A stretch of DNA of 64,000 bases from Microbacterium sp. EST19A (GCF_019969685.1 NZ_JAHXYZ010000001.1:1054001-1118000); one strand, 5' to 3'; numbered from the stretch's first letter, positions 43,047 through 55,130 are shown. Numbers and translations are program-made. The notes: generated by a model from the sequence alone, not told the origin.

Positions 43047-43657
43047 GCGTTCGCCCCCAGTCCGACGCGCGGGCGTCGACGAGGCATGATCTCGGCGAGC
43101 GAGCCGACGATCTCGTCGATGAAGCCGTAGTCCTGCGCCTCGGTGGCGGTGTACCAGCGGTCGTGCAGGGAGTCTTCGAAGATCCGCGTCACGGGCTGGC
43201 CGGTGTCGTCGGCGATGAGGCCGAGCACGGTGTCGCGCATGTGCCGCAGATCGTCGGCCTGCGTCTCGATCTCGCCCGCGGATCCGCCGATGCCCGCCGA
43301 TCCCTGGTGCATGAGGATGCGGGCGTGCGGCAGGGCGCGGCGCTTGCCCTTCGTGCCGGCGGAGAGCAGGAACTGACCGGCGCTGCAGGCGAGGCCGAGC
43401 GCGAGGGTCGACACGTCGTTGGGCACCAGCTGCATGAGGTCGCGGATCGCGAGCATCGACGGCACCGAGCCGCCGGGCGAGTGGATCCACAGCGCGATGT
43501 CGGTCGTCGCGTCTTCCGCGGACAGCGCGAGCAGCTGCGTCATGAGCAGGGTCCCGTTGTCGTCGTCGAGGGCGCCGTCGAGCACGAGCACACGCTCGTG
43601 GAACAGGGCCCGTCGGGCTTCGGGTCCGAACTGCGGGATGGGGTTGTCTTCGCTCAT
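43043..43657 (-). CDS. clpP: ClpP-family protease subunit, active-type
   Basis: A 204-residue ClpP with a complete triad: Ser92 in LACSAGQFLL, His117 in ILMHQG and the Asp of HDRWYTATEAQDYGFID. The GSAG after the His is unlike the usual HQP. The ATG at 43657 is chosen; the frame upstream is not ClpP-like. First gene of a two-clpP operon whose promoter region has an ATCCGC-N5-GCGGAT palindrome. The pair probably is a secondary (ClpP3/ClpP4-like) set, because no tig or clpX is adjacent. Confidence 0.87.
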   Translation of the reverse strand: MSEDNPIPQFGPEARRALFHERVLVLDGALDDDNGTLLMTQLLALSAEDATTDIALWIHSPGGSVPSMLAIRDLMQLVPNDVSTLALGLACSAGQFLLSAGTKGKRRALPHARILMHQGSAGIGGSAGEIETQADDLRHMRDTVLGLIADDTGQPVTRIFEDSLHDRWYTATEAQDYGFIDEIVGSLAEIMPRRRPRVGLGANA

Positions 43658-43696
43658 GCCCCCAGCATCCGCCGGTCGCCGCGGTCGCGGGCCGGT

Positions 43697-43713
43697 ATCC
43701 GCCCCGAGCGGAT
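43697..43713 (-). promoter_or_regulatory. Possible ClgR/PopR-type site upstream of the clpP pair
   Basis: ATCCGC-CCCGA-GCGGAT is a perfect 6-bp dyad with a five-base centre, 39 bases before the clpP start. It fits the CGC-N5-GCG core of ClgR boxes and has the same N5 spacing as the PopR-type box at 41967. In a GC-rich genome such a dyad can arise by chance. Confidence 0.45.
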
Positions 43714-43806
43714 CCGCCGTGAGCAGAGGCACGGGATCGGCGGCGTGCACACCGCGGAAAACCTGCTGTAACACCGCCGACTCACAGCCCTCGTACTCTC
43801 GGCACC

Positions 43807-44280
43807 ATGGCGAAGCAGACGGCACCCGCATGGCAGTGGTCGGAGGACGGGATCAACTTCCGCACGCGCAAGTGGGTGCGACCCGAGGACCTCAACGCGA
43901 ACGGCTCGCTGTTCGGCGGCAGCCTGCTGAAGTGGATCGACGAGGAGGCGGCGATCTACGCGATCGTGCAACTCGGCAATTACCGCGCGGTCACCAAGCA
44001 CATCTCCGAGATCAACTTCGAGGCCTCGGCGGTGCAGGGTGACCTGATCGAGATCGGCCTGCAGGCCACGCACTTCGGCACGACGTCGCTCACGATGCGG
44101 GCGCTCGCGCGCAACATGATCACGCGCAAGCGCATCCTCACGATCGAGAAGATCGTGTTCGTCAGCCTCGACGACGACGGCGTGCCCACGCCGCACGGCT
44201 ACCGCGAGATCACGTACAACCGCGACCGGATGCCGACCGAGCGCATCGCGACGGGGACGATCCGGCTGCCATCGCTCTGA
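43807..44280 (+). CDS. Acyl-CoA thioesterase, hotdog fold
   Basis: A 157-residue protein. NANGSLFGGSLLKWIDEEAAIYA is the hotdog-helix motif of the YciA/BFIT type acyl-CoA thioesterases, with the catalytic Asp in WIDEEA. It hydrolyses acyl-CoA to free acid and CoA. It stands alone between the clpP operon and a convergent PLP gene. Confidence 0.82.
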   Translation: MAKQTAPAWQWSEDGINFRTRKWVRPEDLNANGSLFGGSLLKWIDEEAAIYAIVQLGNYRAVTKHISEINFEASAVQGDLIEIGLQATHFGTTSLTMRALARNMITRKRILTIEKIVFVSLDDDGVPTPHGYREITYNRDRMPTERIATGTIRLPSL

Positions 44281-44289
44281 GCGTCGGCG

Positions 44290-45519
44290 TCAGCGGGTCG
44301 CGTGCAGTTCGCCGGACAGGACGGATGCCGCGGCATCGTCCGGCTGCGGCGCGATCGCGAACGCCTGCGCGAGGTCGGCGATCAGGTCGTCGGCGCTCTC
44401 CAGGCCGATCGAGAGCCGGAGCACGTCGGCGGCAGGGCGCGCCTCGGGCGGCACCGGGCGGTGCGTGAGCGCGGCCGGATGCTGGATCAGCGAGTCGACG
44501 CCGCCGAGCGACACCGCGTGCGTGAACAGCGTCGTCGCCGTCGTGATCGCCGACGCAGCGGCGAAGCCGCCCCGCATCCGCATCGCGATCATCGCGCCCG
44601 TGCCCCGCATCTGCCGCTCCAGGATGCCGTGCGGGTCGCCGTCGAGCCCCGGGTAGAACACCTCGACCACCTCGGGGCGGTCGATCAGCCACTGGACGAT
44701 CCGCTGTGCGTTCTCCTGCTGCTGGCGCATCCGCACCGGCAGGGTCGTGAGTCCGCGATGCAGCAGATACGCGCCGAGAGGATGCAGGAGGCCACCCGTC
44801 ACCGCCCGCACCCGGCGCAGCGCCTCGGCGGTCTCCTCGCTGCACGCCACGACGCCGGCGATGACGTCGCCGTGACCGCCGAGGTACTTGGTCGCGCTGT
44901 GCAGCGACATCGCCGCACCGAGGTCGATCGGGTTCTGCAGAACCGGGGTGGCGAACGTGTTGTCGACGACGGCCGGCACCTCCCCCGCCTGCCCGACGAC
45001 GTCGGCGATGTCCGCGATGTCGAGCGTGGGATTCGCCGGCGTCTCGACCACGACGAGACCGGTGTCGGAGCGGATGCTGTCGGCCACCTCGTGCGGATCG
45101 CAGTAGGTGACCTCGGCGCCGAGGAGACCTGAGCCGAGCAGGTGGTCGGTGCCGCCGTAGAGAGGACGCACCGCGACGACGTGCCGCTTGCCCACCGCGT
45201 TCGTGTGCGCGAGGATCACCGCGGTCATCGCCGCCATGCCCGACGCGAAGGCGACGGCGGCCTCGGCGTGCTCCAGCTCGGCGAGCGCCTCTTCGAAGCG
45301 CGCGACCGTCGGATTCCAGAGCCGGGCGTAGACCATGCTCCCGTCGGCGGGTGGCCGTCCCCCGGTGGCCATCGCCTCGTAGGAGTCGCCGCCGCGCTCG
45401 ATGTCGGGAAGCGGGTTGGTCGTCGACAGGTCGATCGGCAGCGCGTGGACCCCGAGACCTTCGAGGTCGGAACGGCCGCTGTGGACGGCGACGGTGTCGG
45501 GATGCAGCGGTGCAGTCAT
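44290..45519 (-). CDS. Cys/Met-metabolism PLP enzyme (cystathionine gamma-synthase/lyase type)
   Basis: A 409-residue type I PLP enzyme. MVYARLWNPTVARFEEALAELE, FASGMAAMTAVI, ETPANPTLDI, DNTFATPVLQNP and the PLP lysine in SLHSATKYLGGHGDV mark the Cys/Met family. It could be cystathionine gamma-lyase, methionine gamma-lyase or a synthase. It diverges from an Lrp-family regulator with an AT-rich promoter region, so its expression is probably amino-acid responsive. Confidence 0.83.
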   Translation of the reverse strand: MTAPLHPDTVAVHSGRSDLEGLGVHALPIDLSTTNPLPDIERGGDSYEAMATGGRPPADGSMVYARLWNPTVARFEEALAELEHAEAAVAFASGMAAMTAVILAHTNAVGKRHVVAVRPLYGGTDHLLGSGLLGAEVTYCDPHEVADSIRSDTGLVVVETPANPTLDIADIADVVGQAGEVPAVVDNTFATPVLQNPIDLGAAMSLHSATKYLGGHGDVIAGVVACSEETAEALRRVRAVTGGLLHPLGAYLLHRGLTTLPVRMRQQQENAQRIVQWLIDRPEVVEVFYPGLDGDPHGILERQMRGTGAMIAMRMRGGFAAASAITTATTLFTHAVSLGGVDSLIQHPAALTHRPVPPEARPAADVLRLSIGLESADDLIADLAQAFAIAPQPDDAAASVLSGELHATR

Positions 45520-45631
45520 GCCTCCACGTTGCCGGAAACATCAGAGTTGCGTTCAAATTCGACAGTATCCGCCAATTAATCCGCGCAGATGGCTATTCTG
45601 AGCAATATCGACCGTTGATGAGAGGATTCCG

Positions 45632-46108
45632 TTGCCGAAAGCGCAAGGCTCACCGCTCGACGAGATCGACCTCGCGCTGCTCGCGGTGCTCACCCGCGAC
45701 GCGGAGATCACGAACAAGGCGCTCGCCCACCGGCTCGGCCTGGCGGAATCGACCTGCGCTCATCGCGTGCGGAGCCTCCGGGAGCGCGGGATCATCCGCG
45801 ACACCCGCATCCGCGTCGACGAGGCCGCGCTCGGATTCCCGCTGCAGGCGATCATCAAGGTGCGCCTCGCCAATCACACCGGCCCGAAGGTCACGGCGCT
45901 GTTCGATGCCCTGGTGAGCGTGCCGCGCGTGCTGCAGGTGTTCCACGTCGCCGGAGTCGACGACTTCCTCGTGCACGTGGCGGTCGAGGATGCCACGGCG
46001 CTCCGCGACATCGTGCTCGAGCACATCACGATCCACCCGGTCGTGCGCGGCACCGAGACGCAGCTCGTGTTCGAGCTCCGTGACGGCAGCGGCCTGCTCG
46101 CGCGCTAG
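45632..46108 (+). CDS. Lrp/AsnC-family regulator
   Basis: A 158-residue protein, TTG start with GAGAGG six bases upstream. The N-terminal HTH is LDEIDLALLAVLTRDAEITN then LAHRLGLAESTCAHRVRSL; the C-terminal AsnC effector domain has FHVAGVDDFLVHVAV. It is divergent from the gamma-lyase-type gene (112 bases between) and probably regulates it. Confidence 0.84.
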   Translation: MPKAQGSPLDEIDLALLAVLTRDAEITNKALAHRLGLAESTCAHRVRSLRERGIIRDTRIRVDEAALGFPLQAIIKVRLANHTGPKVTALFDALVSVPRVLQVFHVAGVDDFLVHVAVEDATALRDIVLEHITIHPVVRGTETQLVFELRDGSGLLAR

Positions 46109-46145
46109 CTGCGAGGATGGACTGCACATCAGCAAGGGAGTTCCG

Positions 46146-47855
46146 ATGAGCCGCAGTGCCACCGCCGCCACGCACACGATCCGGAAGATGCGGGACTTCC
46201 TCTTCGCGCACGCCACCGATTACGACGCCGCGCGCGCCGGCTTCGCGTGGCCCGAGCTCGAGGAGTTCAACTTCGCCCTCGAATGGTTCGACGTGCTCGC
46301 GGGCGAACGACCCGATCGTCCCGCCGTGCAGATCGTGTCCGCCGACCTGAGCGTTCAGGAGTGGACGTACGGCGAGCTCTCCGCCCGCTCCGACCAGGTC
46401 GCCGCATGGTTGACCGACATCGGCATCCGTCGCGGCGACCACGTCATCGTGATGCTCGGCAACACCATCGAACTGTGGGAGGTGATGCTCGCGATCACGA
46501 AGATCGGCGCGGTGTCCATCCCGACGTCGACGCTGCTCTCGGCATCCGATCTCGCCTATCGCACCGAGCACGGGCGCGCCCGCGCCGTCGTGACCCTCGG
46601 CGGACTCGCCGACCGTCTGAGCGGTGTCGACGCCGGCATCCTGCGGATCGGCGTCGGCGACGACGCGCCTTCGGGCTGGGCACGATTCGACGACTCCCGC
46701 ACCGCGGCGACGACGTTCGACCCGGATGGACCCACCCGGGCGACCGACACCGCATTGCTGTACTTCACCTCCGGCACGACGAACCGCCCGAAGCTCGTGC
46801 AGCACACGCACGTCTCGTACCCGGTCGGGCACCTCTCGACCATGTGGTGGCTGGGCGTGCGCCCGGATGACGTGCACCTCAACATCTCGTCGCCGGGCTG
46901 GGCGAAGCACGCCTGGTCGAGCTTCTTCTCGCCGTTCCTCGCCGAGGCGACCGTGTTCGTCTACAACTACGACCGGTTCGACGCGAACACGCTCATGCAG
47001 GTCATGGACAGGCATCATGTCTCGACGTTCTGCGCACCTCCGACGGTGTGGCGGATGCTGATCCAAGCCCACCTCGCCCGGCTGACCCACCCGCCGCGCG
47101 AGCTGGTCGGCGCCGGCGAGCCGCTGAACCCCGAGGTGATCGACCGCGTGCGTGAGGCATGGGGCGGGACCATCCGCGACGGCTTCGGCCAGACCGAGAT
47201 GACCGCCTGCATCGGCAACTCCCCCGGCCAGGCGGTGAAGGTCGGCTCGATGGGACGGCCCCTGCCCGGCTACCCGGTGGTGCTGCTCGACCCCGCCTCC
47301 GGCGCCGAGGTCGAGGACGAGGGCGAGATCGCGCTCGACCTGTCCCGGCCACCGCTCGGACTCATGGCGGGCTACTACGACGACCCGCAGAAGACCGCAG
47401 AATCACGGGAGGGCGGCTACCACCACACCGGCGACATCGCCGTGCGCGACGCCGACGGCTACCTGACGTACATCGGACGATCGGACGACGTCTTCAAGGC
47501 GTCCGACTACAAGATCTCGCCGTTCGAGCTCGAGTCGGTGCTGTTGGAGCACGACCTCGTGATCGAGGCCGCCGTGATCCCGAGCCCGGACCCGACGCGT
47601 CTCGCGGTGCCGAAGGCGTACGTGTGCCTCAGGCCGGATGCCACGGACGACGACGCCGACGCCGCGCGTGCGATCTTCTCGTACGCGCACGAACGGCTGT
47701 CGTCGCACCTCTGGGTGCGCATCATCGAGTTCGTCCCGGAGCTTCCGAAGACGATCTCCGGGAAGATCCGCCGTGTCGAGCTGCGCGCCCGGGAGGCCGC
47801 GCGCACGGAGTCCGGCGACGAGACCGGACAGCACCGCGACCGCGACTACCGCTGA
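46146..47855 (+). CDS. Acyl-CoA synthetase (AMP-forming)
   Basis: A 569-residue ANL-family enzyme. The phosphate loop is LLYFTSGTTNRPKLV, the A5 motif DGFGQTEM, A7 YHHTGDIAVRD, A8 YLTYIGRSDDVFKASDYKISPFE and the lysine A10 motif PKTISGKIRRVELR. It activates a carboxylate as acyl-AMP then CoA thioester, most like medium-chain (ACSM) enzymes. ATG at 46146 with AAGGGAG upstream. It follows the Lrp gene closely. Confidence 0.85.
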   Translation: MSRSATAATHTIRKMRDFLFAHATDYDAARAGFAWPELEEFNFALEWFDVLAGERPDRPAVQIVSADLSVQEWTYGELSARSDQVAAWLTDIGIRRGDHVIVMLGNTIELWEVMLAITKIGAVSIPTSTLLSASDLAYRTEHGRARAVVTLGGLADRLSGVDAGILRIGVGDDAPSGWARFDDSRTAATTFDPDGPTRATDTALLYFTSGTTNRPKLVQHTHVSYPVGHLSTMWWLGVRPDDVHLNISSPGWAKHAWSSFFSPFLAEATVFVYNYDRFDANTLMQVMDRHHVSTFCAPPTVWRMLIQAHLARLTHPPRELVGAGEPLNPEVIDRVREAWGGTIRDGFGQTEMTACIGNSPGQAVKVGSMGRPLPGYPVVLLDPASGAEVEDEGEIALDLSRPPLGLMAGYYDDPQKTAESREGGYHHTGDIAVRDADGYLTYIGRSDDVFKASDYKISPFELESVLLEHDLVIEAAVIPSPDPTRLAVPKAYVCLRPDATDDDADAARAIFSYAHERLSSHLWVRIIEFVPELPKTISGKIRRVELRAREAARTESGDETGQHRDRDYR

Positions 47856-47859
47856 GACG

Positions 47860-48258
47860 TCAGGAGACGACGGCGATCGCCCCGGTCGACGCGCTCTGCA
47901 TCGCCGGCGCCGGCTTGACCACGGAGGGCACGGGCTCCCGCTCCCGCGCCTGTCGTCGCGCCTCTCGCCCGTCTGCCGTCGCGCCGACGATCAGCCGGAC
48001 GACCCCGCCGATCACGAGCATCGCCACGAGCGCGGAGCAGGCGACGATCAACGGCATCCACTGATTCGCGAACGACGCCGTGAAGCTCGTCAGCGCGCCC
48101 ACGATCCAGACGGCGACGGCTCCGCCGCTGAGCCCTTCGGCCCCGCGGACGATCGCCACCGCCGCCACGATCGCGCAGATCGCGGCGAGCACCGCACCCA
48201 CGATTCCGATCGGCACCATCACCGAGGCCAGATCGCTGGCCACCCTCCATGTCGTCAT
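47860..48258 (-). CDS. Membrane protein of unknown function
   Basis: A 132-residue protein with three or more hydrophobic segments (about 12-38, 45-63, 67-90) and a basic then polar tail. Not recognised. Upstream are two small dyads: AGCGGA-ATA-TCCGCT (48273-48287) and GACACT-N5-AGTGTC (48293-48309), the latter covering a CATAGT -10 candidate. It converges on the acyl-CoA synthetase gene, four bases apart. Confidence 0.55.
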   Translation of the reverse strand: MTTWRVASDLASVMVPIGIVGAVLAAICAIVAAVAIVRGAEGLSGGAVAVWIVGALTSFTASFANQWMPLIVACSALVAMLVIGGVVRLIVGATADGREARRQAREREPVPSVVKPAPAMQSASTGAIAVVS

Positions 48259-48412
48259 GACGACCCCCCGTCAGCGGAATATCCGCTCCTTCGACACTAT
48301 GAGAGTGTCAGGCGAATGCCATCCGTCTCAAGTGCGACGCGGCATCATCCTCAAGAACGATCTTTTTCCTGCGCGTTCCGTTCTTTCCGGACGCAGAATC
48401 GTCGTCGCCGGG

Positions 48413-49912
48413 TCAGCGGCGGGCGCGATCGGAGGGCCGCCTGCGCAGAGTGAGCTTCCGCAGACGGGACGTGCGGATGGTGGGAACCGGCTGCGTGATC
48501 ACGGCGTCGACGACCATGGAGCCGTCGGTCGGACCGATGATCGCCATCGCCGACGTCTCGGTGGCCTCGGCGGGGTCGACCGGCATCCGCGCCAGCGCGC
48601 GATGTGCTGTGACGTAGGCCGGGACGAGCAGCACGATCGCGCCGACCCAGGCGAGGGGGTTGCTCAGGGCGACACCGGTGAAGCCGATCATGGCGCCGAG
48701 CACGATGGCAGCGCCGACGCGCATCACGAGTTCGATCACCCCCGTCACCGTCGGCACGAGCGTGTGGCCGAGCCCCTGGAGGGCACCGCGCAGCACGAAG
48801 AGCACGCCGAGAGCCCAGTATCCGCAGCCGTTGACGATCAGCATCTGGTGGGCGTAGTCCACGACGTCGTCGGATCCGGCGCCGATGAAGAGCCGCACCA
48901 TCGGCGCGCCGAAGGCGATCATCAGACCGCCGAGGACGACACCCGAGACGATCGCCATCCACGTGGCCTCGACCACGCCGCGGCGGATGCGGTCGGGGCG
49001 ACGACCGCCATGGTTCTGCGCCGCGTACATCGAGCTGGCGAGACCGAGAGACGAGAGCAGCGCCACCGCCAGTCCGTCGACCCGTGACGCGGTCGTGTAC
49101 GCGGCGACCGCATCGGAGCCGATGGTGTTCAGCGCCACCTGGACGGTGAGCGTGCCGATCGCGATGATCGATGCCTGGAAGCCCATCGGGAGCCCGAGGC
49201 GCAGGTGCTCGGCGATGTCTCCGCGGGTGACCCGCCAGTCCATCCGGCGCAGGTGCAGCATCGGCAGGCGACGGCGGACGAACTCCAGGCACAGCGCGAC
49301 CGACACGGCCTGCGCGACCACGGTCGCGAGCGCGGCACCCGCGACGCCCCACTCGAGCGGACCGACCATGAGCACGACGAGTCCGACGTTCAGCGCGCAC
49401 GACACCGTCAGGAACACCAGCGGCGTGCGCGAGTCGCCGATCGCGCGGATGATCGCGGAGAGGTAGTTGAAGAACATCGTCGCGCCGGCACCGAGGAAGC
49501 TGATCTGGGTGAAGACCGTCGCCTCGGCCATCAGCTCGGGCGGGGTCTGCAGCAGCGCGAGGACGGGCGCGGCGATGAGCGGCGCCACGATCGTGAGCAC
49601 GACGCTGGTGGTTCCGGTGAGCAGCACGCCGGTCGCGACCGAGCGCCGCACCGCCGCGTCGTCGCGCGCGCCGAAGGCCTGGGCGATCGGGATCGCGAAT
49701 CCGCTGGTGAGGCCCCAGGCGAAGCCGAGCAGCAGGAACAGCAGGCTGCCGGTCGCACCGACGGCCGCGAGCGAGGTGACGCCGAGGTGCCGACCCACGA
49801 CGATGGCGTCGGCGAACTGATAGAGCTGCTGGACGACGTTGCCGATCAGGAGCGGGATGGAGAAGGCGAGGATGACACGCCACGGGCGACCCGTGGTGAG
49901 GGGAGTGGCCAT
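48413..49912 (-). CDS. MATE-family multidrug efflux protein
   Basis: A 499-residue transporter with twelve hydrophobic segments in two homologous halves. PWRVILAFSIPLLIGNVVQQLYQFADAIVVGR (in part) and VGATGSLLFLLLGFAWGLTSGF fit the MATE family. It exports cationic drugs or metabolites using H+ or Na+. A 12-bp palindrome, CGAATCGATTCG, overlaps its promoter region. Confidence 0.86.
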   Translation of the reverse strand: MATPLTTGRPWRVILAFSIPLLIGNVVQQLYQFADAIVVGRHLGVTSLAAVGATGSLLFLLLGFAWGLTSGFAIPIAQAFGARDDAAVRRSVATGVLLTGTTSVVLTIVAPLIAAPVLALLQTPPELMAEATVFTQISFLGAGATMFFNYLSAIIRAIGDSRTPLVFLTVSCALNVGLVVLMVGPLEWGVAGAALATVVAQAVSVALCLEFVRRRLPMLHLRRMDWRVTRGDIAEHLRLGLPMGFQASIIAIGTLTVQVALNTIGSDAVAAYTTASRVDGLAVALLSSLGLASSMYAAQNHGGRRPDRIRRGVVEATWMAIVSGVVLGGLMIAFGAPMVRLFIGAGSDDVVDYAHQMLIVNGCGYWALGVLFVLRGALQGLGHTLVPTVTGVIELVMRVGAAIVLGAMIGFTGVALSNPLAWVGAIVLLVPAYVTAHRALARMPVDPAEATETSAMAIIGPTDGSMVVDAVITQPVPTIRTSRLRKLTLRRRPSDRARR

Positions 49913-49965
49913 GAAGAAGCGGCTCGCAGAGCTGGGGGACGGACCGGGGGAGGCTCCAGTTTATC

Positions 49966-49977
49966 GAATCGATTCGG
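49966..49977 (-). promoter_or_regulatory. 12-bp palindrome in the MATE promoter
   Basis: CGAATCGATTCG is self-complementary. On the minus strand a -10-like TAAACT follows immediately, about 50 bases before the MATE start. A TetR- or MarR-type repressor site is possible; no such regulator gene is adjacent. Confidence 0.4.
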
Positions 49978-50056
49978 GGGTGCGGAAGACCCCGTCCCCC
50001 ACTACGGTCGAGAAGATGCCGGGGGCATCGGCATCGAGGGACACCGGAGGAAGAAA

Positions 50057-51520
50057 GTGACGAAAGAGAACACGGAGAGGGCCGTCGGGGTGGGCGGACC
50101 CGCCGGCGACGACCAGCATCTGCGGCGAGCGCTGAGCAACCGGCACATCCAGCTGCTCGCGATCGGCGGAGCCATCGGCACGGGCCTGTTCATGGGCAGC
50201 GGCAAGACCATCTCGGTCGCCGGCCCCTCGGTGATCTTCGTCTACATGATCATCGGCTTCATGCTGTTCTTCGTCATGCGGGCGATGGGCGAGCTGCTGC
50301 TGTCGAACCTCAAGTACAAGTCGTTCAGCGACTTCGCGAGCGATCTCCTGGGCCCCTGGGCCGGCTTCTTCACCGGCTGGACCTACTGGTTCTGCTGGGT
50401 GGTCACCGGAGTGGCCGACGTCATCGCGATCGCCGGGTACACGGATGCCTTGATCCCCGGCATCCCGCTCTGGATTCCCGGACTGCTCGTGATCGTCATC
50501 CTGCTCGCCCTGAACCTGCCGACGGTCGCGGCGTTCGGCGAGATGGAGTTCTGGTTCGCGCTGATCAAGATCATCGCGATCGTCGCGCTCATCGTCACCG
50601 GTCTCGTGATGATCTTCACGGGCTTCCAGCACGATGCCGGAACGGCGAGCTTCGCGAACCTGTGGGATCACGGCGGCATGTTCCCGCACGGGTTCCTGGG
50701 CTTCGTCGCGGGCTTCCAGATCGCCGTGTTCGCGTTCGTCGGCATCGAGCTCGTCGGAACCGCGGCCGCCGAGACCAAGGACCCGAAGCGCAACCTGCCG
50801 AAGGCGATCAACGCGATCCCGATCCGCATCCTGCTCTTCTACGTCGGCGCGCTCGTCGTGCTGATGGCCGTGACGCCGTGGACCGAGTACGTCGCGGGTG
50901 AGAGCCCCTTCATCGCGATGTTCGCCCTGGCCGGGCTCGGCATCGCCGCGACCGTCGTGAACCTGGTCGTGCTGACCTCGGCGATGTCGAGCGCGAACTC
51001 GGGCATCTACTCGACCTCGCGCATGGTGTTCGGGCTCGCGCAGGACGGTGACGCCCCGCGGCTCTTCGGGCGGCTCTCGAAGCGTCGGGTGCCGCAGAAC
51101 GCGCTGTTCCTCTCGTGCATCCTGCTGCTCTCCGGAGTGGTGCTGCTCTACGCGGGCGACGACATCGGCACGGCCTTCGACATGGTGACCACCGTCTCGG
51201 CCGTCTGCTTCATGTTCGTGTGGACGATCTTCCTCTGCAGCTACCTCGCCTACCGTCGTCGTCGGCCCGAGAAGGTCGCCGCGTCGACGTTCCGGATGCC
51301 GGGCGGCGTGGTCATGGTCTACGTCGTGCTCGCCTTCTTCGTGTTCATCCTCTGGGCGCTGACCACCCAGCCCGACACCCTGACCGCCCTGCTCGTCACG
51401 CCGATCTGGTTCGCGCTGCTGATCGTGGCCTGGCTGTTCGTGCGGAAGTCGCAGAACCACCTGACCCGCCACGAGGCGCACATCCGGTACCTGCGTGACG
51501 AGTCCGTGGAGGCGGATTAG
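50057..51520 (+). CDS. APC-family amino-acid permease (CycA/GabP-like)
   Basis: A 487-residue permease with twelve hydrophobic segments. LRRALSNRHIQLLAIGGAIG then TGLFMGSGK at the N-terminus is the APC signature; GWTYWFCWVVTGVADVIAI resembles D-serine/D-alanine/glycine transporters. GTG start with GGAGG seven bases upstream. It ends four bases into a convergent DUF2871 gene. Confidence 0.85.
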   Translation: MTKENTERAVGVGGPAGDDQHLRRALSNRHIQLLAIGGAIGTGLFMGSGKTISVAGPSVIFVYMIIGFMLFFVMRAMGELLLSNLKYKSFSDFASDLLGPWAGFFTGWTYWFCWVVTGVADVIAIAGYTDALIPGIPLWIPGLLVIVILLALNLPTVAAFGEMEFWFALIKIIAIVALIVTGLVMIFTGFQHDAGTASFANLWDHGGMFPHGFLGFVAGFQIAVFAFVGIELVGTAAAETKDPKRNLPKAINAIPIRILLFYVGALVVLMAVTPWTEYVAGESPFIAMFALAGLGIAATVVNLVVLTSAMSSANSGIYSTSRMVFGLAQDGDAPRLFGRLSKRRVPQNALFLSCILLLSGVVLLYAGDDIGTAFDMVTTVSAVCFMFVWTIFLCSYLAYRRRRPEKVAASTFRMPGGVVMVYVVLAFFVFILWALTTQPDTLTALLVTPIWFALLIVAWLFVRKSQNHLTRHEAHIRYLRDESVEAD

Positions 51521-51966
51521 GCCCGCGCCAGGACGGCCGCTTCCGGAGCGGCATCCTTCGCGGCGAAGAGGCGCTTGCGCAGCGCGAGGAACAGCAGCAC
51601 CATCCCGGCGGTGAGCAGGATGTGCCCGGTTCCCGCGATGCCGGCGATCATCTTCGACGACTCCTGGCCGAGCACCGTCAGGATGCCGTGCCACACGAGC
51701 GTCGCCGAGGTCAGCACGAGGCCGGCGTTGTAGAGCCAGAAGAACCAGCCGAAGAGGCGGCTCTCCGACAGGGCGAACGCCTTCTCCAGGAGGAGGACGA
51801 TGAGGAGCACGACGAAGCCCAGCACCAGCAGGTGCGTGTGCACCAGCCCGAGCTGCGTCGCCTCCCCCTCGGGGAAGTCGTTGATCTTGGTGAACTCTCG
51901 GTAGAAGAGTCCGGAGGCGACGCCCACGATCATGTAGGCGAACGCGGCGTGGAAGAGTCTGCGCAT
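51517..51966 (-). CDS. DUF2871 membrane protein
   Basis: A 149-residue protein with four hydrophobic segments. LFYREFTKINDFPEGEATQL followed by LGLVHTHLLVLGF is typical of DUF2871. His residues in HTH and WHG are conserved-looking and could bind a metal or heme, but this is not established. ATG at 51966 with GAAAGG upstream. Confidence 0.72.
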   Translation of the reverse strand: MRRLFHAAFAYMIVGVASGLFYREFTKINDFPEGEATQLGLVHTHLLVLGFVVLLIVLLLEKAFALSESRLFGWFFWLYNAGLVLTSATLVWHGILTVLGQESSKMIAGIAGTGHILLTAGMVLLFLALRKRLFAAKDAAPEAAVLARA

Positions 51967-52069
51967 GGGTGTACCTTTCGGGTCGCTTCCAGCCTCGGCG
52001 CAGCGTCCCTCCCGGGGATCCATCGAACGGTTGAGATGCGGATGCCGCCGCGTCGCAGCCGAGTCGACG

Positions 52070-52689
52070 TCAGAGCAGGCCGGTGTCCCGGGCGATGGCG
52101 ATCGCGCGGGCGCGGCTGTCGGCGCCGAGCTTCTCGAACACGTGCACGAGGTGCGTCTTCACGGTCGCCTCGGTGACGAACAGGGTCTTCGCGATCTCGC
52201 GGTTCGACGCCCCGGTGTCGAGCAGCGCGAGCACCTCCTGCTCCCGCTCCGTCAGACGCACGCGGGGAGCCCGCATCACCTGCCCGACCCGCTCGCTGAG
52301 CTCCGGCCCGAGCACCAGTCCGCCGGATGCCGCCTGCCGGATGGCCTTCACGATGTCGTCGGGCGCCACGTCCTTGAGGAGGTAGCCGGCCGCTCCCGCC
52401 TCGATCGCTCCGAGGATCTCGGCGTCGCGGTCGAAGGTCGTCAGGATGATCACGGCGGGAGGCGGATGCTGCGCACGCAGGGCCGCGGTCGTCTGCACGC
52501 CGTCCATGCCCTCGCCCAGCCGCAGGTCGCACAGCACGACGTCGGGGGTCAGGTGCCGGGCGAGCAGCACGGCCTCCTCGCCGGATGCCGCCTCCCCCAC
52601 GACCTCGACGTCGTCGCGGCGGTCGAACAGCGAGCGCACCCCGGCGCGGACGATGGGGTGATCGTCGACGAGCAGCACGCGCACGGCGG

Positions 52690-52693
<4 letters not shown>
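52070..52693 (-). CDS. NarL/LuxR-type response regulator
   Basis: A 207-residue regulator. The receiver has DDHP near the start and the phospho-acceptor Asp in VLCDLRLGEG; the C-terminal LuxR HTH is LTEREQEVLALLDTGASNRE then IAKTLFVTEATVKTHL. Its start overlaps the histidine kinase stop by four bases. Confidence 0.88.
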
Positions 52694-55103
<2,410 letters not shown>

Positions 55104-55130
55104 GCGGGGTCGACGGGGCGGTTCGCGGGA

